Shown here one piece after another: positions 41,290-50,247 of a stretch of 64,000 nucleotides of DNA. Each line of letters opens with the position of its first letter. The first letter of the stretch is position 1. The translations under genes and the position numbers were made by a program. The stretch is from contig JAIYBB010000007.1 in the NCBI GenBank assembly GCA_027488735.1, positions 62,001-126,000 of the forward strand, in the 5' to 3' direction. The notes under the pieces are model-generated. The model searched no databases, had not been told where the DNA came from, and was given only the letters and a program-made list of their open reading frames with translations. This DNA is from Comamonadaceae bacterium. Its GTDB lineage: Bacteria; Pseudomonadota; Gammaproteobacteria; Burkholderiales; Burkholderiaceae_C.

Positions 41290-41916
41290 TCAGCCAGCCC
41301 AGTGTGCAGGCCATTGCAGTTTCATGCCATGTGTTTTTTCAAACTCCGCCACATCTTCAGGCCGGTCAAGGTCGGTGACAAAGTGCAGGTTGTCACTGGG
41401 ACATTTTTGAACTTGCGCCGCGTGGCTTTGCCGCCATTCTTTGCAGCCGAAACCGCTGTCACCCGCCAATATCTCCACTCGTGCACGCGCGCTCAGTAAC
41501 ACCGGGTTGCCGGGTTGGCCATTGACAAAAGGGAACACCATGTCTTGGGTGGATTCGGCAAATGCCTGCAACAGGGTTTCAATGTCTTGCGTGGTGACCA
41601 AAGGTTGATCGGCCAGCGACATGATGACCGTGTCTGTGTTGTCGCTCAGCGCTTGCAGCCCCAAGCGTTGCGACGACACCAGACCTTGGTCCGGGTCAGG
41701 GTTGTAGACCTTGTGCACCGGCAGCCCTTGAAGCGGTGCTTCAATATCAGCCGCGTAATGCCCCAGCACCACCACCAGTTGCGACACGCCTGCATCCAGC
41801 AGTTGGCGCGCGCTGCGGCGTATCAATGGTTCGCCATTCAGCTCTAACAATGACTTCGGTTTGAGCCCCATGCGCGAGCCCGAACCGGCGGCCAGCAACA
41901 CCGCTGCGGTGGTCAT
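41290..41916 (-). CDS. MobA/MocA-like nucleotidyltransferase
   Basis: 208 residues from MTTAAVLLAAGSGSRMG (start 41916). NTP-transferase signature LLAAGSGSRMG-x-KPKSLL, SLADQPLVTTQDIE and GQPGNPVLLSA. Could be molybdenum-cofactor CTP/GTP transferase (MocA type). 10 bp after metG in the same direction; no molybdopterin gene is adjacent except the thiF/moeB-like gene 8 kb away. Confidence 0.82.
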   Translation of the reverse strand: MTTAAVLLAAGSGSRMGLKPKSLLELNGEPLIRRSARQLLDAGVSQLVVVLGHYAADIEAPLQGLPVHKVYNPDPDQGLVSSQRLGLQALSDNTDTVIMSLADQPLVTTQDIETLLQAFAESTQDMVFPFVNGQPGNPVLLSARARVEILAGDSGFGCKEWRQSHAAQVQKCPSDNLHFVTDLDRPEDVAEFEKTHGMKLQWPAHWAG

Positions 41917-41926
41917 GTTGCGCGAC

Positions 41927-44074
41927 TCAATGGATGCGCATGCCGGGTTGCGCGCCCGGCCAGGGGTGGAGCACGTAAATACCGGGTTGTGCTTTTTCAT
42001 CGGCGTGCGAGGCAGCGAGCACCATGCCTTCGGACACGCCGAATTTCATTTTGCGCGGCGCTAAGTTGGCGACCATGACCGTGTGTTTGCCGATCAGGTC
42101 TTCGGGCTTGTAAGCGCTGGCGATGCCGCTGAACACATTGCGCATGCGGCCTTCGCCCACATCCAGCGTCAAGCGCAGCAGTTTGGTGCTGCCTTCCACC
42201 GGTTCGCAGTTGACGATCAAGGCGATGCGTAAATCGATTTTGGCGAAGTCGTCGATGGAGATGACCGGAGCAATGTCTTCGCCGCCTGGGTTGGATAAGT
42301 GGGGGTCAGATACCGATAAATTGGGGTCAGAGCCCGATTTTCCGGAGGAAAATTCGGTCTCTGACCCCAATTTATCCTGCACTTCAAACAAAGCATCCAA
42401 CATCTTCTCGTCCACGCGTTGCATCAAATGCGCATAGCTGCCAATCACATGTCCTGCGCCCAAAGGCTTGGCCGCATTGCTGAAAGTCATGGGTTCAATT
42501 TTCAGGAAGCTCTCCACTTGCGCGGCCAGTTGCGGCAACACCGGTTTGAGCATGGTGCTCAGCAAGCGAAAAGCTTCAATGCAGGTGGTGCACACGTCTT
42601 GCAAACGCGCGTCCATGTTGGGCTTCTTGGCCAGTTCCCAAGGTTTGTTGGCGTCCACATATTCATTCACCCGGTCGGCCAAGGCCATGGCTTCTCGCAA
42701 GGCTTTGGCGTAATCGCGTTGGTCAAACAAATCGGCCATGGCGCTCAAACCGTTTTGCAGTTGCAACAACAAAGCCTGTCCATCCGCGCTGACCGCGCCC
42801 AACTTGCCGTCAAACCGCTTGGCAATAAACCCTGCCGCTCTTGAAGCGATATTGATGTACTTACCAACCAAGTCAGAGTTGACCCGCGCCATGAAATCTT
42901 CGGCGTTGAAGTCAATGTCTTCGTTGCGCCCATTCAGCTTGGCGGCCAAGTAATAGCGCAGCCACTCGGGGTTCATGCCGAGCTTGAGGTATTTCAACGG
43001 GTCAAGGCCAGTGCCCCGGCTCTTGCTCATCTTCTCGCCGTTGTTCACCGTCAAAAAACCGTGCACAAACACTTTGTCCGGCGTTTTGCGGCCGCTGAAC
43101 TTCAATATCGCCGGCCAAAAAAGTGTGTGAAAGGTGACGATGTCTTTGCCAATGAAATGGTATTGCTCAACGTCTGGCGCTGCGATGTAGTCGTCGAAAC
43201 TTTCACCGCGTTTGTCCAACAGGTTTTTGAGCGATGCCAAATAACCGATGGGAGCATCCAGCCACACATAAAAATATTTGCCCGGCGCGTCTGGTATTTC
43301 AATGCCGAAGTAAGGCGCGTCGCGGCTGATGTCCCAGTCGCCCAAGCCTTCGCTGGTCGAGCCGTCCGGGTTGGTGCGCACGCTGAACCATTCCTTCACC
43401 TTGTTCGCCACCTCGGGCTGCAAGTGTGTGCCGTTTTGCGTCCAGTCTTGCAAAAACTCCACGCAACGCGGGTCAGACAATTTGAAGAAAAAATGCTCGG
43501 CGTTTTTCAGTACCGGTGTGGCACCGCTTAAAGCCGAGTAAGGGTTTTTCAAATCGGTGGGCGCATACACCGCGCCGCAGTTCTCGCAGTTGTCGCCGTA
43601 CTGGTCTTTGGCACCGCACTTGGGGCATTCGCCTTTGATGAACCGGTCCGGCAAAAACATGTTTTTCTCAGGGTCGAAAAACTGCTCAATGGTTTTGCGC
43701 TCAATCAGCGTGCCGCCTTGCTCTGCGGAAAGGTCGCGCAGGTCGCGGTAAATTTGTTGCGCCAGTGCATGGTTTTCTGGCGCGTCGGTGGAATGCCAGT
43801 TGTCAAAGCCGATGTGAAAACCGTCCAAATACTGAGCGCGTCCAGCGGCGATGTCAGCGACAAACTGCTGTGGTGTTTTACCGGCCTTTTCGGCGGCGAT
43901 CATGATGGGCGCGCCGTGGGTGTCGTCGGCGCAGACAAAATTCACCGCGTGCCCCTGCATGCGCTGAAACCGCACCCAGATGTCCGCTTGTATGTATTCC
44001 ATCATGTGGCCGATGTGGAACTTGCCGTTGGCATAAGGCAAGGCGGTGGTGACAAACAGACGGCGCTGGCTCAT
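41927..44074 (-). CDS. metG: Methionine-tRNA ligase with a repeat-encoded linker
   Basis: 715 residues. HIGH motif in [15 protein letters not shown], zinc knuckle ([18 protein letters not shown]), KMSKS in [10 protein letters not shown], helical anticodon domain, then a C-terminal Trbp111-type tRNA-binding domain (about 605-705). Between these, residues about 566-595 are encoded by a palindromic repeat (42294-42376) giving a Ser/Gly/Pro-rich linker with repeated SDPNLS-like phrases. The catalytic parts look intact, so the enzyme should work. The length exceeds the E. coli protein (677). Confidence 0.95.
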   Translation of the reverse strand: MSQRRLFVTTALPYANGKFHIGHMMEYIQADIWVRFQRMQGHAVNFVCADDTHGAPIMIAAEKAGKTPQQFVADIAAGRAQYLDGFHIGFDNWHSTDAPENHALAQQIYRDLRDLSAEQGGTLIERKTIEQFFDPEKNMFLPDRFIKGECPKCGAKDQYGDNCENCGAVYAPTDLKNPYSALSGATPVLKNAEHFFFKLSDPRCVEFLQDWTQNGTHLQPEVANKVKEWFSVRTNPDGSTSEGLGDWDISRDAPYFGIEIPDAPGKYFYVWLDAPIGYLASLKNLLDKRGESFDDYIAAPDVEQYHFIGKDIVTFHTLFWPAILKFSGRKTPDKVFVHGFLTVNNGEKMSKSRGTGLDPLKYLKLGMNPEWLRYYLAAKLNGRNEDIDFNAEDFMARVNSDLVGKYINIASRAAGFIAKRFDGKLGAVSADGQALLLQLQNGLSAMADLFDQRDYAKALREAMALADRVNEYVDANKPWELAKKPNMDARLQDVCTTCIEAFRLLSTMLKPVLPQLAAQVESFLKIEPMTFSNAAKPLGAGHVIGSYAHLMQRVDEKMLDALFEVQDKLGSETEFSSGKSGSDPNLSVSDPHLSNPGGEDIAPVISIDDFAKIDLRIALIVNCEPVEGSTKLLRLTLDVGEGRMRNVFSGIASAYKPEDLIGKHTVMVANLAPRKMKFGVSEGMVLAASHADEKAQPGIYVLHPWPGAQPGMRIH
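42294..42376. repeat. Palindromic REP-like element inside metG
   Basis: Inverted arms at 42315-42343 and 42347-42376 (core GATAAATTGGGGTCAGAG; arms of 29 and 30 bases nearly identical after reverse complement) around a 3-nt loop, plus a third, direct, degenerate arm at 42294-42314. Same core as the element at 60529-60603. Inserted in frame in metG without a stop codon. Confidence 0.85.
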
Positions 44075-44251
44075 AGGTAGGTGTATTTATTCAGGGGAAA
44101 GCGGGATTTTATGCGGCGCTGGCTGTGCGCCCATGGTTCGCTGGATATGCCAGACCCTTGAAGCCAAAGCGGTCTTGCGCGCACTTGCAGCATGCCGCGC
44201 GAGCGCTTGGCTAGACTAGTCGCTTTTCGCATTGAAAGTGTTGGAGCAGTT

Positions 44252-45343
44252 ATGGCCGTGACCGAACAAGACATTACCCTCGCATTGCAAACCGTGGCAG
44301 ACCCCTTGACCGGCCAGGATTTTGTGGCTGCCAAGGCCATCAAAAACATCAGCATCCAAGGCGGTGCAGTCAGTTTCGATCTGGTGTTGGGCTATCCGGC
44401 CAAAAGTTTGTGGGCCTCGTATCAACAGCAACTCGAACACGTGGTGTCGCAACTGCCGGGCGTGACATCGGTGAAGGTGACGGTCAGCAGCCAAGTGGTC
44501 GCGCATGCGGCACAACCCGGCGTGGCTTTGTTGCCGCAAGTCAAAAACATCATTGCCGTGGCTTCGGGCAAAGGCGGCGTGGGCAAATCCACCACCGCCG
44601 CCAATTTGGCCTTGGCGCTGGCCGCCGAGGGCGCGAGTGTCGGTTTGTTGGACGCTGATATTTACGGCCCCAGCCAACCCATGATGATGGGCTTGTCCGG
44701 CAGGCCCGAAAGTACTGACGGCAAAACCATGCAGCCTCTGGAGGCCCATGGTGTGCAAGTCATCTCCATCGGTTTTTTGGTGGCACAAGACCAAGCCATG
44801 GTGTGGCGCGGCCCGATGGCCACGCAAGCCTTAGAGCAATTGCTGCGTCAAACCAATTGGCGCGATTTGGATTATTTGATTGTCGATATGCCACCGGGCA
44901 CTGGCGACATTCAGTTGACGCTGAGCCAGCGCGTGCCGCTGACCGGCGCGGTTATCGTCACCACACCGCAAGACATCGCCTTGATTGATGCCATGAAAGG
45001 CATACGCATGTTCCAAAAAGTGGGCGTGCCCATCCTTGGTATTGTGGAAAACATGGCGGTGCATGTGTGCAGCCAGTGCGGTCATGCGGAACACATCTTT
45101 GGGGTTGAGGGCGGCAAAAAAATGGCGCAGGCCGAAGGCATGACGTATTTAGGCGCTTTGCCTTTGAGCATGGCGATTCGGGTGCAAGCCGACAGCGGTT
45201 TACCCAGCGTGGTGGCCGACCCCGATGGCGAAGTCGCCGGTATTTACAAAGCCGTGGCCAGACAACTGGCTGTGAAAGTGGCGGCCAAAGCCAAAGACTT
45301 TTCTTCCAAATTCCCGACCATCAAAGTGTCCAAAGACACTTAA
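44252..45343 (+). CDS. apbC: Iron-sulfur cluster carrier ApbC/Mrp
   Basis: 363 residues from the ATG at 44252 (MAVTEQDITLALQTVADP); an upstream in-frame start would overlap the metG leader. N-terminal MIP18/DUF59 domain (1-85), then Mrp/NBP35 P-loop ATPase: deviant Walker A ASGKGGVGKSTTAANLA, LLDADIYGPSQPMM, and the cluster-bridging CxxC (HVCSQCGHAE). Binds and delivers [4Fe-4S] clusters. Divergent from metG, a conserved arrangement. Confidence 0.95.
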   Translation: MAVTEQDITLALQTVADPLTGQDFVAAKAIKNISIQGGAVSFDLVLGYPAKSLWASYQQQLEHVVSQLPGVTSVKVTVSSQVVAHAAQPGVALLPQVKNIIAVASGKGGVGKSTTAANLALALAAEGASVGLLDADIYGPSQPMMMGLSGRPESTDGKTMQPLEAHGVQVISIGFLVAQDQAMVWRGPMATQALEQLLRQTNWRDLDYLIVDMPPGTGDIQLTLSQRVPLTGAVIVTTPQDIALIDAMKGIRMFQKVGVPILGIVENMAVHVCSQCGHAEHIFGVEGGKKMAQAEGMTYLGALPLSMAIRVQADSGLPSVVADPDGEVAGIYKAVARQLAVKVAAKAKDFSSKFPTIKVSKDT

Positions 45344-45344
45344 A

Positions 45345-45366
45345 CCCCAGCACGCAGGTGCTGGGG
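45345..45366. terminator. Hairpin between apbC and the HerA-like gene
   Basis: CCCCAGCAC, loop GCAG, GTGCTGGGG: perfect 9-bp stem between convergent genes. On the minus strand it is followed by TTTAA, a weak U-tract; none follows on the plus strand. Likely a terminator for the pilus/HerA operon. Confidence 0.55.
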
Positions 45367-45392
45367 CAAGCTTCTGGCAGACGCCTGATTTT

Positions 45393-47393
45393 TTACGCTT
45401 TCAAACTCGCCAAGCGAGAAACACCGTTGTAACGGTTCGCTTGCACTGGAATCACATATCGGTGCGAGTGGGTCAACACATGCAACAGGCCACGGGTTCT
45501 CTGACGCATGATGATTTGTCCAACATTGTGAAAAGCATGTTGAATGGATGCCAGTTGGTCGGTGTCTATGGAACTGGACAAGTGACCGATGAAGAAATTT
45601 TCGGTTTGCGACAGCAGATCGCGGTTGACTGTTGAAGGGGACTGGGTGCTGTACACAATACCAATATTGAATTTGGCCCCTTCTTTGGCAAACCGCGAGT
45701 ACACATCAATCGTGTTGCCAGCGTTGGGCGGGAAAATCATGTGCGCTTCTTCAAAATAAATTTGAATGAAGTTGTTGTTCAATGTATTTGATACAAATTT
45801 GGTTTCTTGTTCTCTGAAAACTGCTTCTGACAAACTGCGGCTGAAGTAGCGAATGATTTGCTCGTTGGCACTGCCCAGATCCAAGATAACGGTTTCACCT
45901 TGAGCAAGTTTGTACAAAATTTCAGCCACAAAATCTCCAGCCTCCGGTGAATGGAACTGCAGACAGGGACGCAGCACAAACGGGCTGTATCCGGTGGGCG
46001 GAAACATGAAACTGATCATGATCTCTTCATCACTGTCAAAAATGAATTGGCCGTTGCGGCGCAAACTGGGGTCATTTTGGTAGGACTGGCTGAAGCGGGC
46101 CACAACACTGATTTCGGTCACCATGTCTGCAAACGTGGTGGGAAGAGGTGGCGGTGGTGAATTGCGGATGGCTTGATATGCAGACATACGCAGCAATTGC
46201 GGAAAGCTGGGGTTGAAAGGCTGTGTGATGCCAATGGCTTCCATGCGGTTTTGCAAACGCTGTGGATTGACCTCAAAACCGCAAATATCTAGCAAGCTCC
46301 AAAACAGCATGACTTTGCGCACACGGTTGCCAATTTTTCGCTCAGAATCGTGTTCGGTTCGGGCAAGATTGGGTAATCGGCAAGTCAATAGTCTGGCGAC
46401 ATATTCTGATTCGGCGGTGGCAGGCGGCAGCAATTCGCGCATGACGCTGAGCGCCTCAAAGGTGCGCTCGTAAAAGTTGAAGCGCAATAATTTGGGTTCT
46501 TCAGATTGCATGCCACGCGGCGTCAAGAAATACGATGTACATCTGTCAGGGTAGGCGGATGCAATGGCCTCAAACCCATCTTGCGGGTTGCTGTTGGCGT
46601 ATTCACCGTTGACGTCAAAAATCAGTTGGCCAACATTGCGCTCGTCTTTGGTGACATCTAACATGCCTTGCACCACCAACTTGACGACATTGGATTTACC
46701 CATGCGGGTTTTGCCGAACATGGCGGTGCGCTTGCCGCGGATGTCCATCATGGAGATATAAACAGATTCTTTGTTGGCCAAATAAGTGTTGTTTTCGCTT
46801 GGACGCAACAAACCGAAATCAATGCGGTTTTCAGGGTTGAGCATGCCGTTGAGTATCAAGTTGGTGACCTTGTTATCTGGCTGAAACAGATGAAACACCA
46901 CGGCAGGACTGATTTGTCCCACATCTGAAGAAAAATTCACACCACCTGGGGTGTCGGTGCTTGCTTCAAACGTTCCCATGACTTCGCACTCAAGCAGGAA
47001 AAATAAATTTTTCATTAACTCTGTGTCATCAGTACCAAGGACCGTGCCTTCTTGCTGTTTGGGTGCGCGGTCTTTGATGCTGTTGTTGATGATGACCTGG
47101 CTCAGGCCAAACAAGTGACTGCTTTCATCCGGAACCCCTTTGGATTTATTGACCCGAAGCAGGTAAATGATTTCTGTGCTGAGGTTTTCAGGTCTGGGGT
47201 AACCGATGACGTGTTGGTAAATATTGGTTTTCAAAGCGATCAAAAAAGTGCCTTGTACCAATGTGGCCCTTTGGTCATTTGAAAAGCCTTGGGATACCAA
47301 AAAATCAATGCGTTGTTCCCCTAGGTCGATGCCCTGCCCAAGGTATTTGCCAGCGCTGATGGAATCTGGGGAAATGATGTTGAGTGTTTTCAT
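45393..47393 (-). CDS. HerA-type (DUF87) DNA-translocase-like ATPase
   Basis: 666 residues. A ~215-residue N-terminal region includes a HAS-barrel-like part, then the HerA/FtsK-superfamily ATPase: Walker A GKTRMGKS (227-234), Walker B with catalytic Glu IYFEEAH (to 551), and YSTQSPSTVNRDLLSQTENF (from 581), the sensor/arginine region. HerA proteins are hexameric DNA pumps, usually paired with NurA nuclease in repair or with effectors in defence. Neither partner is present. It is the last gene of the minus-strand pilus block, 65 bp after the transglycosylase gene, with an AT-rich gap. Role in the pilus system, such as DNA movement, is inference only. Confidence 0.8.
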   Translation of the reverse strand: MKTLNIISPDSISAGKYLGQGIDLGEQRIDFLVSQGFSNDQRATLVQGTFLIALKTNIYQHVIGYPRPENLSTEIIYLLRVNKSKGVPDESSHLFGLSQVIINNSIKDRAPKQQEGTVLGTDDTELMKNLFFLLECEVMGTFEASTDTPGGVNFSSDVGQISPAVVFHLFQPDNKVTNLILNGMLNPENRIDFGLLRPSENNTYLANKESVYISMMDIRGKRTAMFGKTRMGKSNVVKLVVQGMLDVTKDERNVGQLIFDVNGEYANSNPQDGFEAIASAYPDRCTSYFLTPRGMQSEEPKLLRFNFYERTFEALSVMRELLPPATAESEYVARLLTCRLPNLARTEHDSERKIGNRVRKVMLFWSLLDICGFEVNPQRLQNRMEAIGITQPFNPSFPQLLRMSAYQAIRNSPPPPLPTTFADMVTEISVVARFSQSYQNDPSLRRNGQFIFDSDEEIMISFMFPPTGYSPFVLRPCLQFHSPEAGDFVAEILYKLAQGETVILDLGSANEQIIRYFSRSLSEAVFREQETKFVSNTLNNNFIQIYFEEAHMIFPPNAGNTIDVYSRFAKEGAKFNIGIVYSTQSPSTVNRDLLSQTENFFIGHLSSSIDTDQLASIQHAFHNVGQIIMRQRTRGLLHVLTHSHRYVIPVQANRYNGVSRLASLKA

Positions 47394-47458
47394 ATCAATT
47401 GAAAATTAAATTTGTATATAAAAAGAATGCTTAATGCTGACTTAGATATTAAAAAAAA

Positions 47459-47866
47459 TCAATACTTAAAAGACTGCAATATTTGCCGGGCGTAGCGCTC
47501 ACGCTTCCAAGGTGTGACCGCGTTATACGCACCCAGACCTTGGGTGGTGTAGCCCAGGCGTTGAAAGTTGTTGGACAAAATCCACGCGGCGATCAATACA
47601 TTGACACACGGGTCGTACAAGTCTTGCTCCTTCAAGCTATGGCGTTGCAGCACCGGCAACCAACCCGAGTTGATTTGCATGAGACCGATGTCGCGCGAGC
47701 CGTTGGTGTTGGTGTTGACTGCATGTATGCGTCCGCCGGATTCATGCTTTGCAATGGCTTTGAGCAAAGAAGCCGGCACGTTGTAACGTGCCGATGCTTC
47801 TGTAAAGCAGTGGGCATGCAAATGAATTGAAAACAACATCAAACCGAGAAAAAAATAAAGCTTCAC
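47459..47866 (-). CDS. pilT: PilT-type lytic transglycosylase of the type IVb pilus
   Basis: 135 residues. Signal peptide (1-18, FSIHLHA), then a compact SLT domain: catalytic Glu in IAKHESGGR, DIGLMQINSGW, and AYNAVTPWKRERYARQIL. This is the VirB1/PilT(IncI)-type enzyme that opens peptidoglycan for the pilus; it is not the retraction ATPase also called PilT. 28 bp after pilV. Confidence 0.85.
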   Translation of the reverse strand: MKLYFFLGLMLFSIHLHAHCFTEASARYNVPASLLKAIAKHESGGRIHAVNTNTNGSRDIGLMQINSGWLPVLQRHSLKEQDLYDPCVNVLIAAWILSNNFQRLGYTTQGLGAYNAVTPWKRERYARQILQSFKY

Positions 47867-47894
47867 GGTATGGATTTTTAAAAATCAAATCTTT

Positions 47895-50207
47895 TCATGG
47901 ATATTTGGCATTTATCTTGTAAGAAACCCACCCACTTTTTACATTTGCTTCTGCTTGGGTGCCTTTGACATACCAGTATCCGTTGTTACACCAAGATGTA
48001 TATTGATCTGCATTCCAACGTGTTCCCCCCCAAAATCCAGTGATGACAGGTTTAGTCCAATTGGTGCATGACAAGTTGGTGTTATGGTCGTCGCGGTCAG
48101 TGTAGACAAGCCAAGCGTGATCAACATCGACGGGACCATTGAAGGACAAAGCAGACCATCCAATCTCGCCTTTTTGGTCATCAGTATTCGCAACTTGACT
48201 GGCAAATAAATTCCAAGAGGTTGAACCGTCACTTGATTTATCAAGCCACCATGAAAAATTTCCTTTAATTGTCAAATACCATGGATCTAAACGTGTTGTG
48301 TAAGGAGGATATTTACTTTTGATTGTTTTTGCTACGGCAGGGTTGTTTCCAAACATTTTGACTTCAAAGTAATCGTCATCACTGACTGTGATTCCGTAGC
48401 CGTTATTTTTCTTTATACTCGTAATCTCAACAGAGATATCTCCTGAACCAGTATCATTTCTGGTGTATCTAACGGCCCATATATTTCCAGAACAATATGT
48501 ATCAATTCTAATTTGGTAGTCGTCTCTCTGGTCTCCAACTGAGAAATTACTGAAGCCAGGTCTGGTCCATTCTGAACACTTCAAGGGGGTATTTGCGGCA
48601 CCCGATTCTTCAGTGAATTTGAAACTTAGGCTTTTGGGCGTTATCGTGTTTTCAAGATAACCTGCCCCCTGTGAGCCTTGAACACCCTGTGCACCCGGGG
48701 CACCTGTTTCACCCTTTTGCAGCATAGACACCCAAGTTGTGCCATTGCAGCGCAACAGCTTGTTGTTATCCGCACTGTTCAAACCTATGGCGTTTGACAA
48801 ATCTTGCCCTTGGCAAGACGAGTTCTCTGCCACTTGCGTCTTCAATTGAAAAAAATCACTGGCCACCTTTTTGGTTGCGGTGATGACGCCGGAAGCGGAA
48901 ATATCGCCTCCCGTGGTCACATTGCCTACGGCGGTCATATTGCCTATGGCGCTCATATTGCCTATGGCGCTCATATTGCCCATGGCGGTCACATTGCCAG
49001 TGGTAGTCAAGGAAGTTGCAGCCACTGAACCGTCTTTTTTCAGTGAAATAGGCTTATTCGAACCATCGACGATTGAAATCTCATTACCAGAGATGATATT
49101 CCGGCCAGATACAGTCCCAGTAGCTGTCAGGTTTGCTGCTGTGATGTCTGCGCTGGCAGTGATGTTTTTCGCGTTCACTGTGCCACTGGCGTTGACAGTT
49201 GTCACACCCAAGGTACCCATATCGGTCAAACTGAATCCCGCAAAATTCCAGTTGTTGGTAGGACGTGTGCCTCCGTCCACTCGCATTCGGTTTAAATGCA
49301 AACTGCTTTGATAACCGCCACGCATGGCGAGTACATTCGGAATACCTCTGCCAGTCGCATCACGCAGGGGATTGGCGACAAAATCGCTTGCCGCGCGGTT
49401 GGCGGCTATCAAAGGAAATTGATTCGTGATGTCTGCGCCGTTGGCATTGGTGACGCGTTGCAAACCCTGTGCGGCCATCAGTGCATCTGCTCCGGCTGCA
49501 TTGAATGTCAAATTCATCAGATTGATGCCGCGCGTTGTGTAAATGGCTGCATCTTCAAACGGTTGTGAATTAAAAACCAAGGAACTGAGGTCCCAATACC
49601 CTGTGGTGGTGGGTGAGGAACAGTTCAAATGGCTGGCTGCCGACGCCACAGCGCCTGCATGTTGCACACACGTGCGTGTGATTTGGACAGCATATCTGGG
49701 GGGTAAGAATTGGTTGGTGCCGCCGACATTTGCCACCATGACTCTCTGCGCGCTCATGGCCAATGTCGCAGAAGTCGTTGCGTCTAGAAATCTGAGCGTG
49801 CGCAATTCATCAAGCGTTGGCTGTGCGCCATTGGTCGCAATGATGTCCCCATTGGCATTCCTCAATTCACAGCCTGTGGGTTCCGGGGTTACCGCCAAAC
49901 CAAGGGAACCATTGGTACTGGCCCGCCAGTTGATATCGCCACAGGTCGGCTTGGTGTTCAACAATTGCAGCAAAGCATCTGAATTTTGCGAAAGGTATCC
50001 GCTGACCGCAATGTTGATGCGTTTGTATTGCTCAGCGATGATGTCAGCTTTGTCGGTCGCTTGTTTGAATTGGTTAATAGCAAACAGACCCAATCCAACA
50101 CCCGCGGTGATGATCAAAACAATTGACAATTCAATCAAGCTGTAGCCAAGCTGATTGCTGCATTTTTCTTTATGCCTGAGTTGGTGCTTTTGTGTTTCCA
50201 TGGTCAT
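47895..50207 (-). CDS. pilV: PilV-like tip pilin with stalk, collagen-like linker and C-terminal repeats
   Basis: 770 residues, well beyond the ~430-500 of IncI PilV. Class-B prepilin leader and helix (LG, then YSLIELSIVLIITAGVG; processing after G, Glu5 present), a Shufflon_N-like globular region to about 350, a beta-helix-like stalk with hexapeptide repeats (GNMSAI, about 405-435), a collagen-like Gly-x-y linker (GETGAPGAQGVQGSQGAG, about 499-516) and a ~255-residue C-terminal domain with two similar modules (CSEWTRPGF near 541; CTNWTKPVITGF near 712). The DNA for the last domain is visibly more AT-rich. By family, PilV sits at the pilus tip and selects the recipient surface. No shufflon recombinase or sfx sites are seen. 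Confidence 0.8.
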   Translation of the reverse strand: MTMETQKHQLRHKEKCSNQLGYSLIELSIVLIITAGVGLGLFAINQFKQATDKADIIAEQYKRINIAVSGYLSQNSDALLQLLNTKPTCGDINWRASTNGSLGLAVTPEPTGCELRNANGDIIATNGAQPTLDELRTLRFLDATTSATLAMSAQRVMVANVGGTNQFLPPRYAVQITRTCVQHAGAVASAASHLNCSSPTTTGYWDLSSLVFNSQPFEDAAIYTTRGINLMNLTFNAAGADALMAAQGLQRVTNANGADITNQFPLIAANRAASDFVANPLRDATGRGIPNVLAMRGGYQSSLHLNRMRVDGGTRPTNNWNFAGFSLTDMGTLGVTTVNASGTVNAKNITASADITAANLTATGTVSGRNIISGNEISIVDGSNKPISLKKDGSVAATSLTTTGNVTAMGNMSAIGNMSAIGNMTAVGNVTTGGDISASGVITATKKVASDFFQLKTQVAENSSCQGQDLSNAIGLNSADNNKLLRCNGTTWVSMLQKGETGAPGAQGVQGSQGAGYLENTITPKSLSFKFTEESGAANTPLKCSEWTRPGFSNFSVGDQRDDYQIRIDTYCSGNIWAVRYTRNDTGSGDISVEITSIKKNNGYGITVSDDDYFEVKMFGNNPAVAKTIKSKYPPYTTRLDPWYLTIKGNFSWWLDKSSDGSTSWNLFASQVANTDDQKGEIGWSALSFNGPVDVDHAWLVYTDRDDHNTNLSCTNWTKPVITGFWGGTRWNADQYTSWCNNGYWYVKGTQAEANVKSGWVSYKINAKYP
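48921..48992. repeat. Four 18-bp tandem repeats in pilV
   Basis: Units starting ATTGCC[CT]A at 48921, 48939, 48957 and 48975 (second and third identical), with degenerate units on both sides. They encode the hexapeptide GN-M/V-S/T-A-I/V/M on the minus strand and are a likely site of copy-number change in the stalk. Confidence 0.85.
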
Positions 50208-50247
50208 ATGTGTATTGGGTTGGGAATGGAAAAATCAGGGGCGATGA

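Noticed and set aside
45393..47393. HerA-based anti-phage defence system
   Set aside because: No SIR2, DUF4297, NurA or other effector gene adjoins it; upstream neighbour is a pilus gene and downstream is apbC on the other strand.
47459..47866. Retraction ATPase PilT
   Set aside because: The product is a 135-residue SLT-domain hydrolase with no P-loop; it only shares the IncI gene name.
48905..49008. Possible CRISPR array
   Set aside because: The 18-bp units are directly adjacent without spacers and lie in frame in pilV; they encode a hexapeptide repeat.
47895..50207. Shufflon (invertible C-terminal segments) at pilV
   Set aside because: No rci-type tyrosine recombinase and no repeated sfx-like 19-bp sites; no alternative C-terminal segments in reverse orientation nearby.
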